The notes: generated by a model from the sequence alone, not told the origin. DNA of 53,092 bases from CAYLHX01 sp964383675 (GCA_964383675.1 CAYLHX010000008.1:1-53092), one strand, 5' to 3'. Numbered from the stretch's first letter, positions 34,501 to 44,097 are shown. Made by a program: numbers and translations.

Positions 34501-37101
34501 TTCAGACATAAAAGTTTCCAGTTCATTTCTATGAGCCTGATAATATTCCTTCATTCCAGATGCTCGTAAGGAGTCGCTCAAATTATCCTGAACCAAAGTT
34601 GTAAGAGGTATAAATTTCAGCCTATTCCGAGGAGCAGCGTAACGATGTTTCTGCCGCTCCAGAAAAACACCTAAAGGCAGCTCATTAACTTTGGAACCTT
34701 TCTCTTTAATATAATATTTGCCACTACCATCAATTCTGTAACCCGGTAAACCATCACCGGAAACCTCCGAAACCGGCACTCTATTTGGACGGACATCAGC
34801 ACCTGAGTGACAAATCATTACCGTTCCGTCAAAATCTTTATAGATCCAAAACACATGATTCCAAAGGGCAGCGGGAGCAGTTTCCCCCGGCATTAAATGT
34901 TGCCCCACAACCTGATCGGCATCCCAAGGATTAGGATGAACAATCTTCAATTTACTCTCATCACTAACTAAAGACTCTAAATAAGGATCATGTTTTCCCT
35001 TATATTTTCCCCAAGCAAAATTGGAGGCAAACTTTCTGCCGGCCTGTCTGCCGGACAAAACACCAAACGGCAATCCTTCAAAGACCTTCATTGTATGACC
35101 CACACAACTATTTTTAATCGCCCAGAAGTGCCCATCAAAACTCTTAATATCAACTTTGCTCTGATATTGCTTCCCCATTCTGGCAATCATCATACTATAA
35201 ACCTTGAAGGCATAAAACTGCCCCATCTTAGCCATGTCAGGAGACATGCCCGACTCAAGTAGCCCCTTATATAAATCCTCTAGACGTTCTCTCATTCGCT
35301 TAAGCATTTCCGGCCTAGCTCTGGAGATATCCACAGGCGCACGATAAACTTCTCCCTTATAATCTCCTCCACCACGCACAATTTTTTCAACCTCTTTGAC
35401 ACTCCTGGGCCGTTCGGCCTCACGTCTGGCCTCCACCTTGGGTTCATCATATTTCAAATCGGTTTGCAAATCTATGCCTCTAAGCTTGGCATATTTTTCA
35501 ATAACCGCTTTCGCTCTAGGATTTCTACCGCTGTAAGAATTAAACAAACTAAAGCGATCCAGCGCATACACAATAAAATCAACAGTGTAAAATCCACTTC
35601 CAAGCGCTCTACCAAAACGAGCCTCGGCATTCTGAATATAACGAGCGGCTATATGTAAAAACTCAAAATCATCACTAATCCCCTGCTCTCTATCCTCTGA
35701 CACAGCACTCAAAACCGCCTCCAAAAAGTAAGCGTCCACACCAAAATCCTCCGCCACCGAAAGAACATCTCTGCGAGTAACCTCTCTCTCCTTCTCCTCA
35801 GCAGTGCCTTCGCCATAGACAACTTTTTGATCAAGGACAGATTCATCCTTCCAATAATCACCACCGAATTTTCTCAAATATCGACTCTTGTTTTTAGATT
35901 CATAATCCGGATCTTCAAAATGAATTTTTACTTTCGTGCCGGTCCATATGGCCAAATATTGACCATTATTATAAAATCCTTGATTAGCTCTGCGAGTATA
36001 GACAACACCATTCAAAGAAATCTGCCTAATCTTGGGCGGCATCAGGTCTCCCAAGCCCACCTGATATTGCAATGCACTATTGGCCCCAAAGTCGAAGACA
36101 ACCAATGTTTCCTCTTTCAGTTGATCCCACGATTTAACATTGGAAACCAAATTAATCATCTGCTGCCATTTTCCCGTATAGCGCCACTTCAAAAAATCAC
36201 GCGGCTTAATGGTGTCTCTCAACTTTTCCAAATTACGATAATAGGACTCATCATCTGTAACCTCACTCTCAACATCTTTCACCACAACTGCAGACAATCT
36301 GGCCTCAACATCAGCCAAAAAAGCATTTTCAAGCGTCAAATCAACTTTAATATCTTCACTTTCTTGATAAATTTCATGAGCATCTTCCCCATTAACAGCA
36401 ACCATCTCGACATTCTTGGTCTCAGCAATATAGTTTAATAGAAAGCGAAATGTTATAACATCCCTTCGCAAATCCAAAACATATTCTCTAAGTTTTTCCG
36501 GTGGTATTTCCTTTATTTTCGCCAACTTCTCTTCAATAGCAGCATGTTTTTTTTGCACATCAATAGCCTTAATCAAATCATCACTCCCCTCTCTAAGCCC
36601 CTCGGCTACTTCTTCACTCTGATCGCCTCTTTCACCCTCAAAGTCTTTCTTTCCCAACTCTTCAGCCGGTTTTTCGCTCTGCTTTTTAAATCGTTCTCTA
36701 ATTTCCTGTGGTGGTTCCCACAAAATCATTTCATAAAAACCATCTCCCTTTTTAAAAACCTTATTCAATTTTTTGTATTCGGGATTCTCCGCAGTCTCAT
36801 AGTGCAATTCCAGCTTATCTCCTGCCAAGGTCGCCTGTTGGATATGATTCAAATCGGCATGTTCCAACGGCACATCATCCTCCTCGCTCTCTTGGGCGAT
36901 TCGTTCACTTTCGTAAGCTAATTTTTGAGCCAAGTCTAAAAATGCACCCGGATTACTGGGGTTTTCTTTAATTAAAACCATCTTTGGGTCCATTTCCTTG
37001 CCAAGTTTCATATAAATAAGCGCCAACAAAGTCAAACCGGCATCATAGCCGGGATGCCTATCTATCCCCTCGGACGATTTCACTTTCTCCAAATCAGACA
37101 T
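34489..37101 (-). CDS. Large unknown protein, possible peptidase-like C-terminal domain
   Basis: An 870-aa soluble protein starting MSDLEKVKSSEG. The frame extends 10 codons upstream to a TTG, but the ATG at 37101 follows a good extended -10. The N-terminal 250 residues are helical and acidic. About 470-580 holds VAEDFGVDAYFLEAVLSAVSEDREQ...AARYIQNAEARFG, faintly reminiscent of lytic transglycosylases. About 640-790 contains a Cys (KNSCVGHTM) and a His (WNHVFWIYKDFDGTVMICHSG) spaced as in NlpC/P60- or CHAP-like cysteine peptidases; this is only suggestive. No signal peptide is seen, which argues against an exported cell-wall enzyme. It overlaps the pump by 12 bases at its 3' end. Family not recognised. 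Confidence 0.75.
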   Translation of the reverse strand: MSDLEKVKSSEGIDRHPGYDAGLTLLALIYMKLGKEMDPKMVLIKENPSNPGAFLDLAQKLAYESERIAQESEEDDVPLEHADLNHIQQATLAGDKLELHYETAENPEYKKLNKVFKKGDGFYEMILWEPPQEIRERFKKQSEKPAEELGKKDFEGERGDQSEEVAEGLREGSDDLIKAIDVQKKHAAIEEKLAKIKEIPPEKLREYVLDLRRDVITFRFLLNYIAETKNVEMVAVNGEDAHEIYQESEDIKVDLTLENAFLADVEARLSAVVVKDVESEVTDDESYYRNLEKLRDTIKPRDFLKWRYTGKWQQMINLVSNVKSWDQLKEETLVVFDFGANSALQYQVGLGDLMPPKIRQISLNGVVYTRRANQGFYNNGQYLAIWTGTKVKIHFEDPDYESKNKSRYLRKFGGDYWKDESVLDQKVVYGEGTAEEKEREVTRRDVLSVAEDFGVDAYFLEAVLSAVSEDREQGISDDFEFLHIAARYIQNAEARFGRALGSGFYTVDFIVYALDRFSLFNSYSGRNPRAKAVIEKYAKLRGIDLQTDLKYDEPKVEARREAERPRSVKEVEKIVRGGGDYKGEVYRAPVDISRARPEMLKRMRERLEDLYKGLLESGMSPDMAKMGQFYAFKVYSMMIARMGKQYQSKVDIKSFDGHFWAIKNSCVGHTMKVFEGLPFGVLSGRQAGRKFASNFAWGKYKGKHDPYLESLVSDESKLKIVHPNPWDADQVVGQHLMPGETAPAALWNHVFWIYKDFDGTVMICHSGADVRPNRVPVSEVSGDGLPGYRIDGSGKYYIKEKGSKVNELPLGVFLERQKHRYAAPRNRLKFIPLTTLVQDNLSDSLRASGMKEYYQAHRNELETFMSESVS

Positions 37102-37121
37102 TTTTGTTTTTATTTCTACTA

Positions 37122-37130
37122 ATTTTAGCA
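37122..37130 (-). promoter_or_regulatory. Extended -10 promoter of the 870-aa protein gene
   Basis: TGC followed by TAAAAT on the minus strand (37127-37122), 20 bases before the ATG at 37101. It is divergent from the priA promoter. Confidence 0.5.
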
Positions 37131-37155
37131 CAAAATGCTCTTTTTTTCTAATACT

Positions 37156-37166
37156 TATGCTAAAAT
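37156..37166 (+). promoter_or_regulatory. Extended -10 promoter of priA
   Basis: TATGC followed by TAAAAT (37161-37166), 9 bases before the ATG. A transcript starting about 7 bases after the -10 would have almost no leader. Confidence 0.5.
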
Positions 37167-37175
37167 CCTATCACC

Positions 37176-39167
37176 ATGAAATACGCGAAAATACTCTTTC
37201 CACAAAAGGTCGGTCAAAACGAAGATATACTCACCTACAGCATTCCCGAACATCTGCCATGCCACAAAGGACAGGCGGTTTTAGCACCGATCCGTAATCG
37301 AGCCAAAAGCGGACTGATTTTAGAAATCTGCGAAAAAAAACCTGATTTTAAAACCAGAGACATCCTGGAAATTCTGGAAGAAAAACCACTTTTAAACGAC
37401 CAACAACTAATACTGCTTAGTTGGATCAGTAGCCACTATTTTTGCCCCCTTCATAAAGCTTTAAAACTTTTTCTGCCTAAAAGAGTATTGGAAAGAAGAG
37501 CCTCTAAACGTCAACCCGCCGAAAAAGAGAATAAAATAAAACAAATCCCCGAGAAAAAACTCACACCCGAACAAACAAAGGCCTTTAAAACCATTTTGGA
37601 CAGTTCGGAAAAAAGTTTTCTTCTACAGGGAATCACCGGATCCGGCAAAACGGAAATCTATGCTCGATTAGCTAAACATTACCTTAGTCAACAAAAACAG
37701 GTTCTGCTGCTACTGCCGGAGATTTCGCTCACACCTCAAATGATTGAGTATTTTGAGAAAAATATCGGTATAAGTGCAGCAATCATTAACAGTAAATTAT
37801 CAGAGGTTAAGCGCTATCAGACCTGGGAAAAAATCTGGAAAAATGAAACAAAACTGATTATCGGATCACGCTCCGCAATTTTCGCCCCCTTTCAAAACCT
37901 GGGACTTATCATCCTTGACGAAGAACACGAGTATTCCTACAAACAAGATAATTCTCCACGTTACTTCACTCACAAAGTTGCAGAAAAAATTCAAGATTTA
38001 TCTCCACAAACAAAGATCGTATTCGGTAGCGCCACACCAAGCGTGGAAACCAAAGAAAAATTGGAAAAAACCACCATCTATTTGAATAGCCGCATTGGAG
38101 ATTCCACTTTACCGGAGATTGAAATTGTTGATTTGCGTGATGAATTCAAGAAAAAAAACAACTCCATTTTCAGTGACCGCTTGCGTGAAGAACTCACAAA
38201 GGTACTGGCCAAAAATGAACAAGCCATTCTCTTTTTAAACCGGCGAGGAAGCGCTTCCTCCATAGTTTGTCGGGACTGCGGCTACACGGAAAGCTGTAAA
38301 GATTGCGAAACGCCACTTACTTTTCATTCCAAAACTCTGGAAAAACCCAGCCTTATCTGTCACCATTGCGGCAAAATTTCTACTCCCCCCTCAAGTTGTC
38401 CAAACTGTAGCGGCGTGAACATTCGTTACCTTGGCGTAGGTACCCAAAAAATTGAACAAGATCTTTTAAAAGAGTTCCCCGGCGTCAAAGTATTGCGTGC
38501 CGACAAGGACACCACCTCTCAAAAAGATGGTTTTAAAAAGATTTATCAAGATTTCAAAAAACACAAAGCCGACGTACTTATCGGAACTCAAATGATAGCC
38601 AAAGGGTTGCACCTGCCAAAAGTAAGTCTGGTAGGAGTCATTCTTGCTGATATCGGCTTGAACATTCCCGACTTTCGCACAGCGGAAAGAAATTTTCAGC
38701 TCATGACTCAGGTGGCCGGCCGCGCGGGACGCTCAAAAATCAAAGGAAAAGTAATTATCCAGAGCTATAACCCGGAAAACACCTCTCTTATATTCACACA
38801 AAAGAACGACTACCAAGAGTTTTTCAACTACGAACGTAACCAGAGAAAACTACTCGCAAATCCACCATTTAGTGAACTCATCAAAATAGTAATTGAAGAA
38901 AGCAGTGAAAAAAACGCACGAGAAAAAGCGGAAAAAATCGAAGATACACTCTGGAGTTTTGCCAGAAAACTTGAAGTGACCAAAGAACTTGAAATCAACA
39001 CCTTTCCGGCCTATCTCTTTAGGCTGCGCAAAAAATATCGCTATATTGTGCTTATAAAAATGTTGCCCGGGCAATTAGCTATACAAACTCTGCTAGAAAA
39101 TCTGCCAAAAGAATATATAATTGATCCAACCGTCAAAATAGACATTGATCCAATTACCACAAGTTAA
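37176..39167 (+). CDS. priA: Primosomal replication-restart helicase PriA
   Basis: A 663-aa 3'-5' DNA helicase that reloads the replisome at stalled forks. Order: 3'-DNA-binding domain (1-115), superfamily 2 motor with Walker A GITGSGKTEIYARL (about 150) and DEEH box (LDEEHEYSYKQDNSPRY, about 248), cysteine-rich zinc region with paired CxxC motifs (CRDCGYTESCKDC and CHHCGKIS...CPNC), and C-terminal helicase half (IGTQMIAKGLHLPKV, QVAGRAGR). The length is a little shorter than E. coli (732). Its stop overlaps the trpS start by 1 base, so the two are coupled. Confidence 0.97.
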   Translation: MKYAKILFPQKVGQNEDILTYSIPEHLPCHKGQAVLAPIRNRAKSGLILEICEKKPDFKTRDILEILEEKPLLNDQQLILLSWISSHYFCPLHKALKLFLPKRVLERRASKRQPAEKENKIKQIPEKKLTPEQTKAFKTILDSSEKSFLLQGITGSGKTEIYARLAKHYLSQQKQVLLLLPEISLTPQMIEYFEKNIGISAAIINSKLSEVKRYQTWEKIWKNETKLIIGSRSAIFAPFQNLGLIILDEEHEYSYKQDNSPRYFTHKVAEKIQDLSPQTKIVFGSATPSVETKEKLEKTTIYLNSRIGDSTLPEIEIVDLRDEFKKKNNSIFSDRLREELTKVLAKNEQAILFLNRRGSASSIVCRDCGYTESCKDCETPLTFHSKTLEKPSLICHHCGKISTPPSSCPNCSGVNIRYLGVGTQKIEQDLLKEFPGVKVLRADKDTTSQKDGFKKIYQDFKKHKADVLIGTQMIAKGLHLPKVSLVGVILADIGLNIPDFRTAERNFQLMTQVAGRAGRSKIKGKVIIQSYNPENTSLIFTQKNDYQEFFNYERNQRKLLANPPFSELIKIVIEESSEKNAREKAEKIEDTLWSFARKLEVTKELEINTFPAYLFRLRKKYRYIVLIKMLPGQLAIQTLLENLPKEYIIDPTVKIDIDPITTS

Positions 39168-40138
39168 TGAAAAGAATCCTTTCCGGTGTCCAACCCAGCG
39201 GCAAACCTCATCTCGGCAATTATCTTGGCGCCATGCGTCAACATATTGAAATGCAAACTGATTTTCAATGCTTCCTTTTTATTGCCGATCTCCACGCTCT
39301 AACCACCGTAAGAGACAGAGAGCTCATGATTTCTCAAACCTACGAGCTGGCCGTCGCCTATCTCGCCTTGGGACTCGACCCGGAAAAGACCGTCTTCTTC
39401 AAGCAATCCAATCTGCCGGAGCATTCGGAGCTCTGCTGGATTTTTGACTGCATCACCAAAATGCCCTTCGTCGAAAGAGCTCACGCTTGGAAAGACGCGC
39501 AGGCAAAAGGAAAAAAAGAGGTAACCGTAGGGCTTTTCAATTATCCCATCCTACAAGCCGCCGATATTCTACTCTACCAACCAGACTTGGTTCCGGTTGG
39601 TCAGGATCAAAAACAGCACATCGAGATGACTCGAGATATAGCTCAAAATTTCAATCAAACTTTTGGTGAGGTTTTGAAACTTCCCGACCCTTTCATTAAA
39701 GAAGAGGTAGCCGTGGTACCCGGAACAGACGGACAAAAAATGAGTAAATCCTATGGCAACACCATCGACCTCTTCACCGATGATGCCACTCTGAAGAAGC
39801 AAGTCATGGGCATTGTTACCGACTCAATCCCTATGGAGGCTCCAAAAGATCCCGATAAATGCAATGTCTACAGCCTCTACAAACTACTCGCAACCGAGGA
39901 AGAAGCCGCAACACTGGCAGAGCAATACCGAGCCGGAGGCTTAGGTTACGGTGATGCGAAAAAGGCTCTTCACAGTAAAATACTGGAACACTTTGGACCG
40001 GCCAGAGAGCGATATCAGCAAATTTTGGAAAAAGAAGATTTTGTTTATTCAGTATTGGAAGAAGGGGCTCAAAAAGCAAAAGCTGTGGCAACAAAAACCC
40101 TCAACGAAGTTAAAAGAAAAGTGGGATATATAAGATAA
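39167..40138 (+). CDS. trpS: Tryptophanyl-tRNA synthetase
   Basis: A 323-aa class I synthetase. The HIGH-like motif is PHLGNYLGA (about 14-22) and the KMSKS loop is KMSKSYGN (about 190-197); SGVQPSGKPHLGN and VGQDQKQHIEMTRDIA are typical TrpRS segments. The start is ATG overlapping the priA stop. It is followed by a 77-base gap containing a palindrome and the pyrG promoter, so it ends the priA unit. Confidence 0.97.
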   Translation: MKRILSGVQPSGKPHLGNYLGAMRQHIEMQTDFQCFLFIADLHALTTVRDRELMISQTYELAVAYLALGLDPEKTVFFKQSNLPEHSELCWIFDCITKMPFVERAHAWKDAQAKGKKEVTVGLFNYPILQAADILLYQPDLVPVGQDQKQHIEMTRDIAQNFNQTFGEVLKLPDPFIKEEVAVVPGTDGQKMSKSYGNTIDLFTDDATLKKQVMGIVTDSIPMEAPKDPDKCNVYSLYKLLATEEEAATLAEQYRAGGLGYGDAKKALHSKILEHFGPARERYQQILEKEDFVYSVLEEGAQKAKAVATKTLNEVKRKVGYIR

Positions 40139-40152
40139 TTCATAGCTAAAAC

Positions 40153-40168
40153 CTTTCAAATTTGAAAG
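40153..40168. repeat. 16-bp perfect palindrome upstream of pyrG
   Basis: CTTTCAAATTTGAAAG, 6 bases before the -35 of the pyrG promoter. No T-run follows, so an operator is a better guess than a terminator. Confidence 0.55.
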
Positions 40169-40174
40169 ATTTGC

Positions 40175-40203
40175 TTGAACTTTTTAAGCTCTTGAACTAC
40201 ATT
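40175..40203 (+). promoter_or_regulatory. Promoter of pyrG
   Basis: TTGAAC (40175-40180), 17-bp spacer, TACATT (40198-40203). CTTGAACT occurs twice here (40174 and 40191). The GTG at 40216 lies only 12 bases after the -10, so the mRNA leader would be very short. Confidence 0.55.
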
Positions 40204-40215
40204 GGTTAGCAGGGT

Positions 40216-41859
40216 GTGAACTTAATCAAATTAGCCTTGTGTAAGTATATATTTGTCACCGGTGGTGTCTGTAGTTCCTTAGGAAAAGGAATTGCCTCAG
40301 CATCCATTGGCGCACTTCTCAAGGCCTCCGGACTTAAAGTCTTTACTCAGAAGCTGGACCCTTATCTTAATCTGGATCCAGGGACTATGAGTCCTTTTCA
40401 ACATGGAGAAGTTTTTGTTACAGAAGATGGCGGAGAAACCGACCTGGATCTTGGCCATTACGAAAGATTCATCGACACCAACCTCACAAAGCTTTCCTCG
40501 GTAACTACGGGAAAAATCTATAGTGAAGTACTGGATAAGGAGAGAAAAGGAAGTTATCTGGGCCGTACCATTCAAATCATTCCACATATTACCAATGCTA
40601 TCCAGGAAAAGATTACAATGGCGGCCGAAAAGTCAAAATGCGACGTGATGATGGTAGAGATCGGCGGCACTGTAGGAGATATTGAAGGACTCCCCTTTTT
40701 GGAGGCAATAAGACAATTGCGTCATAAGTTAGGCGCCGAAAATACATTTTTTGTACATCTTACCCTGCTTCCCTATCTGGAAGCCTCCAAAGAGCTGAAA
40801 ACCAAACCTACGCAAGCTTCAGTCCGCGAACTTCGCTCAATCGGAATCCAACCGGATCTGATTTTAGCGCGAGCAGATCATCCCATTAAGAAAGAACTAT
40901 TAAGCAAAATTGCTCTCTTCTGCGATGTGGATGAGAAATATGTTATCCCCGCCAATACAGTAGGTTCAATCTACGAAGTTCCCTTAATGCTGCAGAAACA
41001 CAACATTACAAAATTAATCGGAGAGAAGCTGAAACTAAAAAAGTACAAGCCGAAACTTAATGAATGGCAAGAGGTGGTCAGAAAAATCAGAGCTAAAAAA
41101 TCTGCATTAAAAATAGCCTTGGTGGGCAAATACACCGGCTTGGACGATGCCTATCTCAGTGTTATCGAATCACTCAAGATCGCCTGCCTGCACAGTAGTC
41201 GCGACCTGGAAATAATCTGGGTTTCCTCTGAAAAATTGGAAAAAAATGACAGTCAAAGCTGGAAAGACCTCAAATCGGCTGAAGGTATTTTGGTACCTGG
41301 TGGTTTTGGTATACGTGGCACGGAAGGTAAAATTATGGCCGCAAAGTACGCCCGTGAAAATAAAGTTCCTTATCTCGGACTCTGTCTTGGAATGCAAATC
41401 ATGACCATTGAATTTGCCAGAGAGAAATTAAAAAATCCCAAGATAACATCTGAAGAATTCGATGAAAAAAATGAGAGTGGTAAAGAAAACCACATAATCA
41501 ACTTCTTACCGGGACAATCAATTCATAGAGACAAGGGAGGAACATTAAGGCTAGGAGCCTATGACTGCAGACTGGTAAAGGGCACAAAAACTCACAAATT
41601 ATACAAAAAGCTCCTAATCACGGAAAGACATCGTCACCGTTACGAGTTTAACAATAAATTCAAAGAAAGCCTGGAAAAAAATGGCATGATATTCAGCGGC
41701 ACCAATCCGGATTCAGAGTTGGTGGAAATAGCGGAAATCAAAAATCATCCCTTTATGATCGGCTCACAATTCCACCCCGAATTCAAATCCAGACCAAGCA
41801 AACCACACCCACTTTTTAAGGGCTTCATAGAAGCGGCGAAAAAGGGCCGCAAAAAATAG
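40216..41859 (+). CDS. pyrG: CTP synthase
   Basis: A 547-aa enzyme aminating UTP to CTP with glutamine. The synthetase domain starts KYIFVTGGVCSSLGKGI and holds KLDPYLNLDPGTMSPFQHGEVFVTEDGGETDLDLGHYERF. The C-terminal glutamine amidotransferase domain has the nucleophile Cys in YLGLCLGMQ and the His-Glu pair in GSQFHPEFKSRP. The start is uncertain: GTG at 40216 gives 8 extra residues, while TTG at 40237 (MCKYIFVTGG) gives the usual N-terminus; I kept the GTG because the promoter position allows it. No Shine-Dalgarno is seen for either. Confidence 0.96.
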   Translation: MNLIKLALCKYIFVTGGVCSSLGKGIASASIGALLKASGLKVFTQKLDPYLNLDPGTMSPFQHGEVFVTEDGGETDLDLGHYERFIDTNLTKLSSVTTGKIYSEVLDKERKGSYLGRTIQIIPHITNAIQEKITMAAEKSKCDVMMVEIGGTVGDIEGLPFLEAIRQLRHKLGAENTFFVHLTLLPYLEASKELKTKPTQASVRELRSIGIQPDLILARADHPIKKELLSKIALFCDVDEKYVIPANTVGSIYEVPLMLQKHNITKLIGEKLKLKKYKPKLNEWQEVVRKIRAKKSALKIALVGKYTGLDDAYLSVIESLKIACLHSSRDLEIIWVSSEKLEKNDSQSWKDLKSAEGILVPGGFGIRGTEGKIMAAKYARENKVPYLGLCLGMQIMTIEFAREKLKNPKITSEEFDEKNESGKENHIINFLPGQSIHRDKGGTLRLGAYDCRLVKGTKTHKLYKKLLITERHRHRYEFNNKFKESLEKNGMIFSGTNPDSELVEIAEIKNHPFMIGSQFHPEFKSRPSKPHPLFKGFIEAAKKGRKK

Positions 41860-41871
41860 AAGCTTTGTTTT

Positions 41872-41896
41872 AAATTGCTCAGCAATTTGGTAAAAT
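41872..41896 (+). promoter_or_regulatory. Inverted repeat and near-leaderless -10 of the GspF-N-domain gene
   Basis: AAATTGC/GCAATTT (around 41872-41888) precedes TAAAAT (41891-41896), which lies exactly 6 bases before the ATG at 41903, so the mRNA would start at the start codon. Confidence 0.5.
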
Positions 41897-41902
41897 TGAG
41901 CC

Positions 41903-43285
41903 ATGCCAATTTTCAAATATACAGTTGCCAATAAGGATGGTAAAAAACTTAGTGGAACTGTGGAAGCACCGGATGAAAAAACCGCCAGAAGCGAACTCAA
42001 CAATCTGGGCTTTTCAATTCTCATTTTGCAAGAAACAAACCAACTTCCGCCAACCGATCAAAATCTTACTAAGTTTGTCTTCGAAGCCATCGACAAAAAC
42101 TCTCAATTGGTAAATGGAACCATCCCCGCCAATAACGAAGATGAAGCTTTTGAAAAGTTGCATTCGGAATATGCTTTAAACGTCACGGCAATTTGGCAGG
42201 AAAATTCCACTGAAGAACAAATCAATAGCGCCAAACGGGTTTGGTCGCAAAAACTGCAAAAAGAGCTTTCACAAATAGATAGTGAACTACAAGCCTCTCT
42301 TGAAAAAAGTCTGGAAGAACAAAAAGAAGAAGCTTTTTTTAAAGCGAAGATTGAAAAAATTTTAGCGGAGGTTAATCAATTGCTCACCGAATTTGACCAA
42401 GAGTTTCAAGGAGATCAAAAAGCGGAAATTCACAAAAAAATCGACAAGCTGCTGCGCATCAAGCACAGCACCAACACCCAATACATTCTGGCCAGTGCCG
42501 AGGACCTGCTCGAATTTATCAAATCCCAGGAACAAGTTCTAAAAGAACAGGGCCACGCCGACAAGCGTCTGGATCTACAAATAAAGACTAATAAACTTTT
42601 AGAGGAGCTAAAAAGAAGTTCAAAACCAAAAACTATCAGCGAGGACATTTTGGAAAAAATAGAGAATTGGGAAAAATCGCACCCCGCCAACACACAAGAC
42701 GCACCTGTCACAACCAAATTCATCTCAAAAATCTTGCAAAAGATTAAAAATATTTTTGTAACAAGGCCGGAAATTGCCGTGATAAAAGACCAAATCAAGG
42801 CATACAACAAGCAGCTGTGGGAATTTACAAAGCTATATTTCAAAGAACCCACTCCGGAGTACAAAACCAAAGTCAAAAACTCCATAAAAACTATCTGGAA
42901 GGCCAGACAAAAAGCCATACACAGCTTAAAACAAGCAAAAAAACTTCTTAAAAACCGAAGTAAAGAACCAAATATACCAAGTGAGAATGTACTCTATTCA
43001 TTTATCGAGGAAGTCAATTCACTCACCGGTTGGCTGTTAACCTTTTATATAATCTATTATTTCACAACTCTCTATCTTAATACCAAAGATTTCGGACTCA
43101 GCAAGATACCAAGCGGCTTTATTTTTTATGAAAGTCAGCTCTTCAAATACATCTTGGCTATTTTATTTCTCTTACACATATCTACGGCCATCAAAGTTAA
43201 CTACTTCCGTAAAAACATCATAGCCAGCATAGTCCTGCCGATATTTTTTGTTTTTAGCAGCATTTTAGTAATCCTTAATTTTTAG
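41903..43285 (+). CDS. Membrane protein with two tandem GspF/PilC-type N-terminal modules
   Basis: A 460-aa protein of unknown role. Residues 1-44 (MPIFKYTVANKDGKKLSGTVEA...) are a textbook match to the short N-terminal module that precedes the T2SSF domain in GspF/PilC. A second, more diverged copy follows at about 52-96 (TKFVFEAIDKNSQLVNGTIPANNEDEAFEKL). The T2SSF membrane domain itself is absent. Residues about 105-370 are strongly charged coiled coil, and the C-terminus carries three membrane helices (about 373-390, 408-428, 435-458). The N-terminal modules would be cytoplasmic. Type IV pilus or secretion links are inferred from the module and the prepilin peptidase at 22 kb. lgt follows after 3 bases. 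Confidence 0.75.
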   Translation: MPIFKYTVANKDGKKLSGTVEAPDEKTARSELNNLGFSILILQETNQLPPTDQNLTKFVFEAIDKNSQLVNGTIPANNEDEAFEKLHSEYALNVTAIWQENSTEEQINSAKRVWSQKLQKELSQIDSELQASLEKSLEEQKEEAFFKAKIEKILAEVNQLLTEFDQEFQGDQKAEIHKKIDKLLRIKHSTNTQYILASAEDLLEFIKSQEQVLKEQGHADKRLDLQIKTNKLLEELKRSSKPKTISEDILEKIENWEKSHPANTQDAPVTTKFISKILQKIKNIFVTRPEIAVIKDQIKAYNKQLWEFTKLYFKEPTPEYKTKVKNSIKTIWKARQKAIHSLKQAKKLLKNRSKEPNIPSENVLYSFIEEVNSLTGWLLTFYIIYYFTTLYLNTKDFGLSKIPSGFIFYESQLFKYILAILFLLHISTAIKVNYFRKNIIASIVLPIFFVFSSILVILNF

Positions 43286-43288
43286 ACG

Positions 43289-44086
43289 ATGCACCCAGTA
43301 TTAATTCAAACAAAGTTCTTCAATCTCAACACGCTCTGGATTTTTGTAGTGGCGGGCTTCATCATCGGCACCTACCTTCTGATTAAACTTAGCAGTAAAC
43401 AAGGGTTAAAAATTCAGTTTATTAGCGATCATTCCCTGAAGATATTTTTCTGGTTCATCGTAGGAGCACGAATAAGCCATATTTTTTTAAATACCCAAAC
43501 CTACTTTTACGAATTCAGTTTGACCGCTATCTCTCATTTCTTTTATATCTGGGATAAAGGATTGAATCTGTGGGGAGGAATTATAGCGGCCACAATTTAC
43601 TTCTATATCATATGTCAGAAAAAAGAACAAAACTTCTTTAAATGGGTTGACGTCATCGTTCCGGCCTTCATTATCGGCTTGGCCATAGGGCATATTGGAG
43701 CTTTTTTCGATGGAATCAATTATGGACGTGAGACCTCTTTACCCTGGGGAGTAAACTTTGAAAGTCCCTCGATCAAATACGCGGTCCCTATCCATCCAAC
43801 TCAAATATATGCCTTTCTTTATTCAACGGCTCTTGCAGTAGTACTGATCTCAATCAGCAAAGTACCCAAAATTGTCGATGCAGAAAAAAAGGGTCTGATC
43901 GGATTGATTGGAATTGGCACATACGCTTTATTGCGCTTTTTAGAAGGGTTCCTACGGGGTGACGACACCTATTTGATTTTCGGCGCTCGCCTGCCCCAAA
44001 TCATGAGCTTTATAATTTTAATCTCGACTGGCATATTTCTATACCTTCGCTATAATAAGCCCGCTAAAAAAAGAAAAGTTAAATAA
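43289..44086 (+). CDS. lgt: Prolipoprotein diacylglyceryl transferase
   Basis: A 265-aa polytopic membrane enzyme that attaches diacylglycerol to the lipobox cysteine. Conserved Lgt segments are visible: VGARISHIF, KGLNLWGGIIAA, GHIGAFFDGINYGRETSLPWGV, PIHPTQIYAFLYS and RFLEGFLRGDD. Seven membrane helices fit the length. It would modify the RND adaptor lipoprotein at 29.8 kb. It sits 3 bases after the GspF-N-domain gene and 11 bases before a small membrane protein, in one apparent operon. Confidence 0.95.
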   Translation: MHPVLIQTKFFNLNTLWIFVVAGFIIGTYLLIKLSSKQGLKIQFISDHSLKIFFWFIVGARISHIFLNTQTYFYEFSLTAISHFFYIWDKGLNLWGGIIAATIYFYIICQKKEQNFFKWVDVIVPAFIIGLAIGHIGAFFDGINYGRETSLPWGVNFESPSIKYAVPIHPTQIYAFLYSTALAVVLISISKVPKIVDAEKKGLIGLIGIGTYALLRFLEGFLRGDDTYLIFGARLPQIMSFIILISTGIFLYLRYNKPAKKRKVK

Positions 44087-44097
44087 CATAAGTACTC

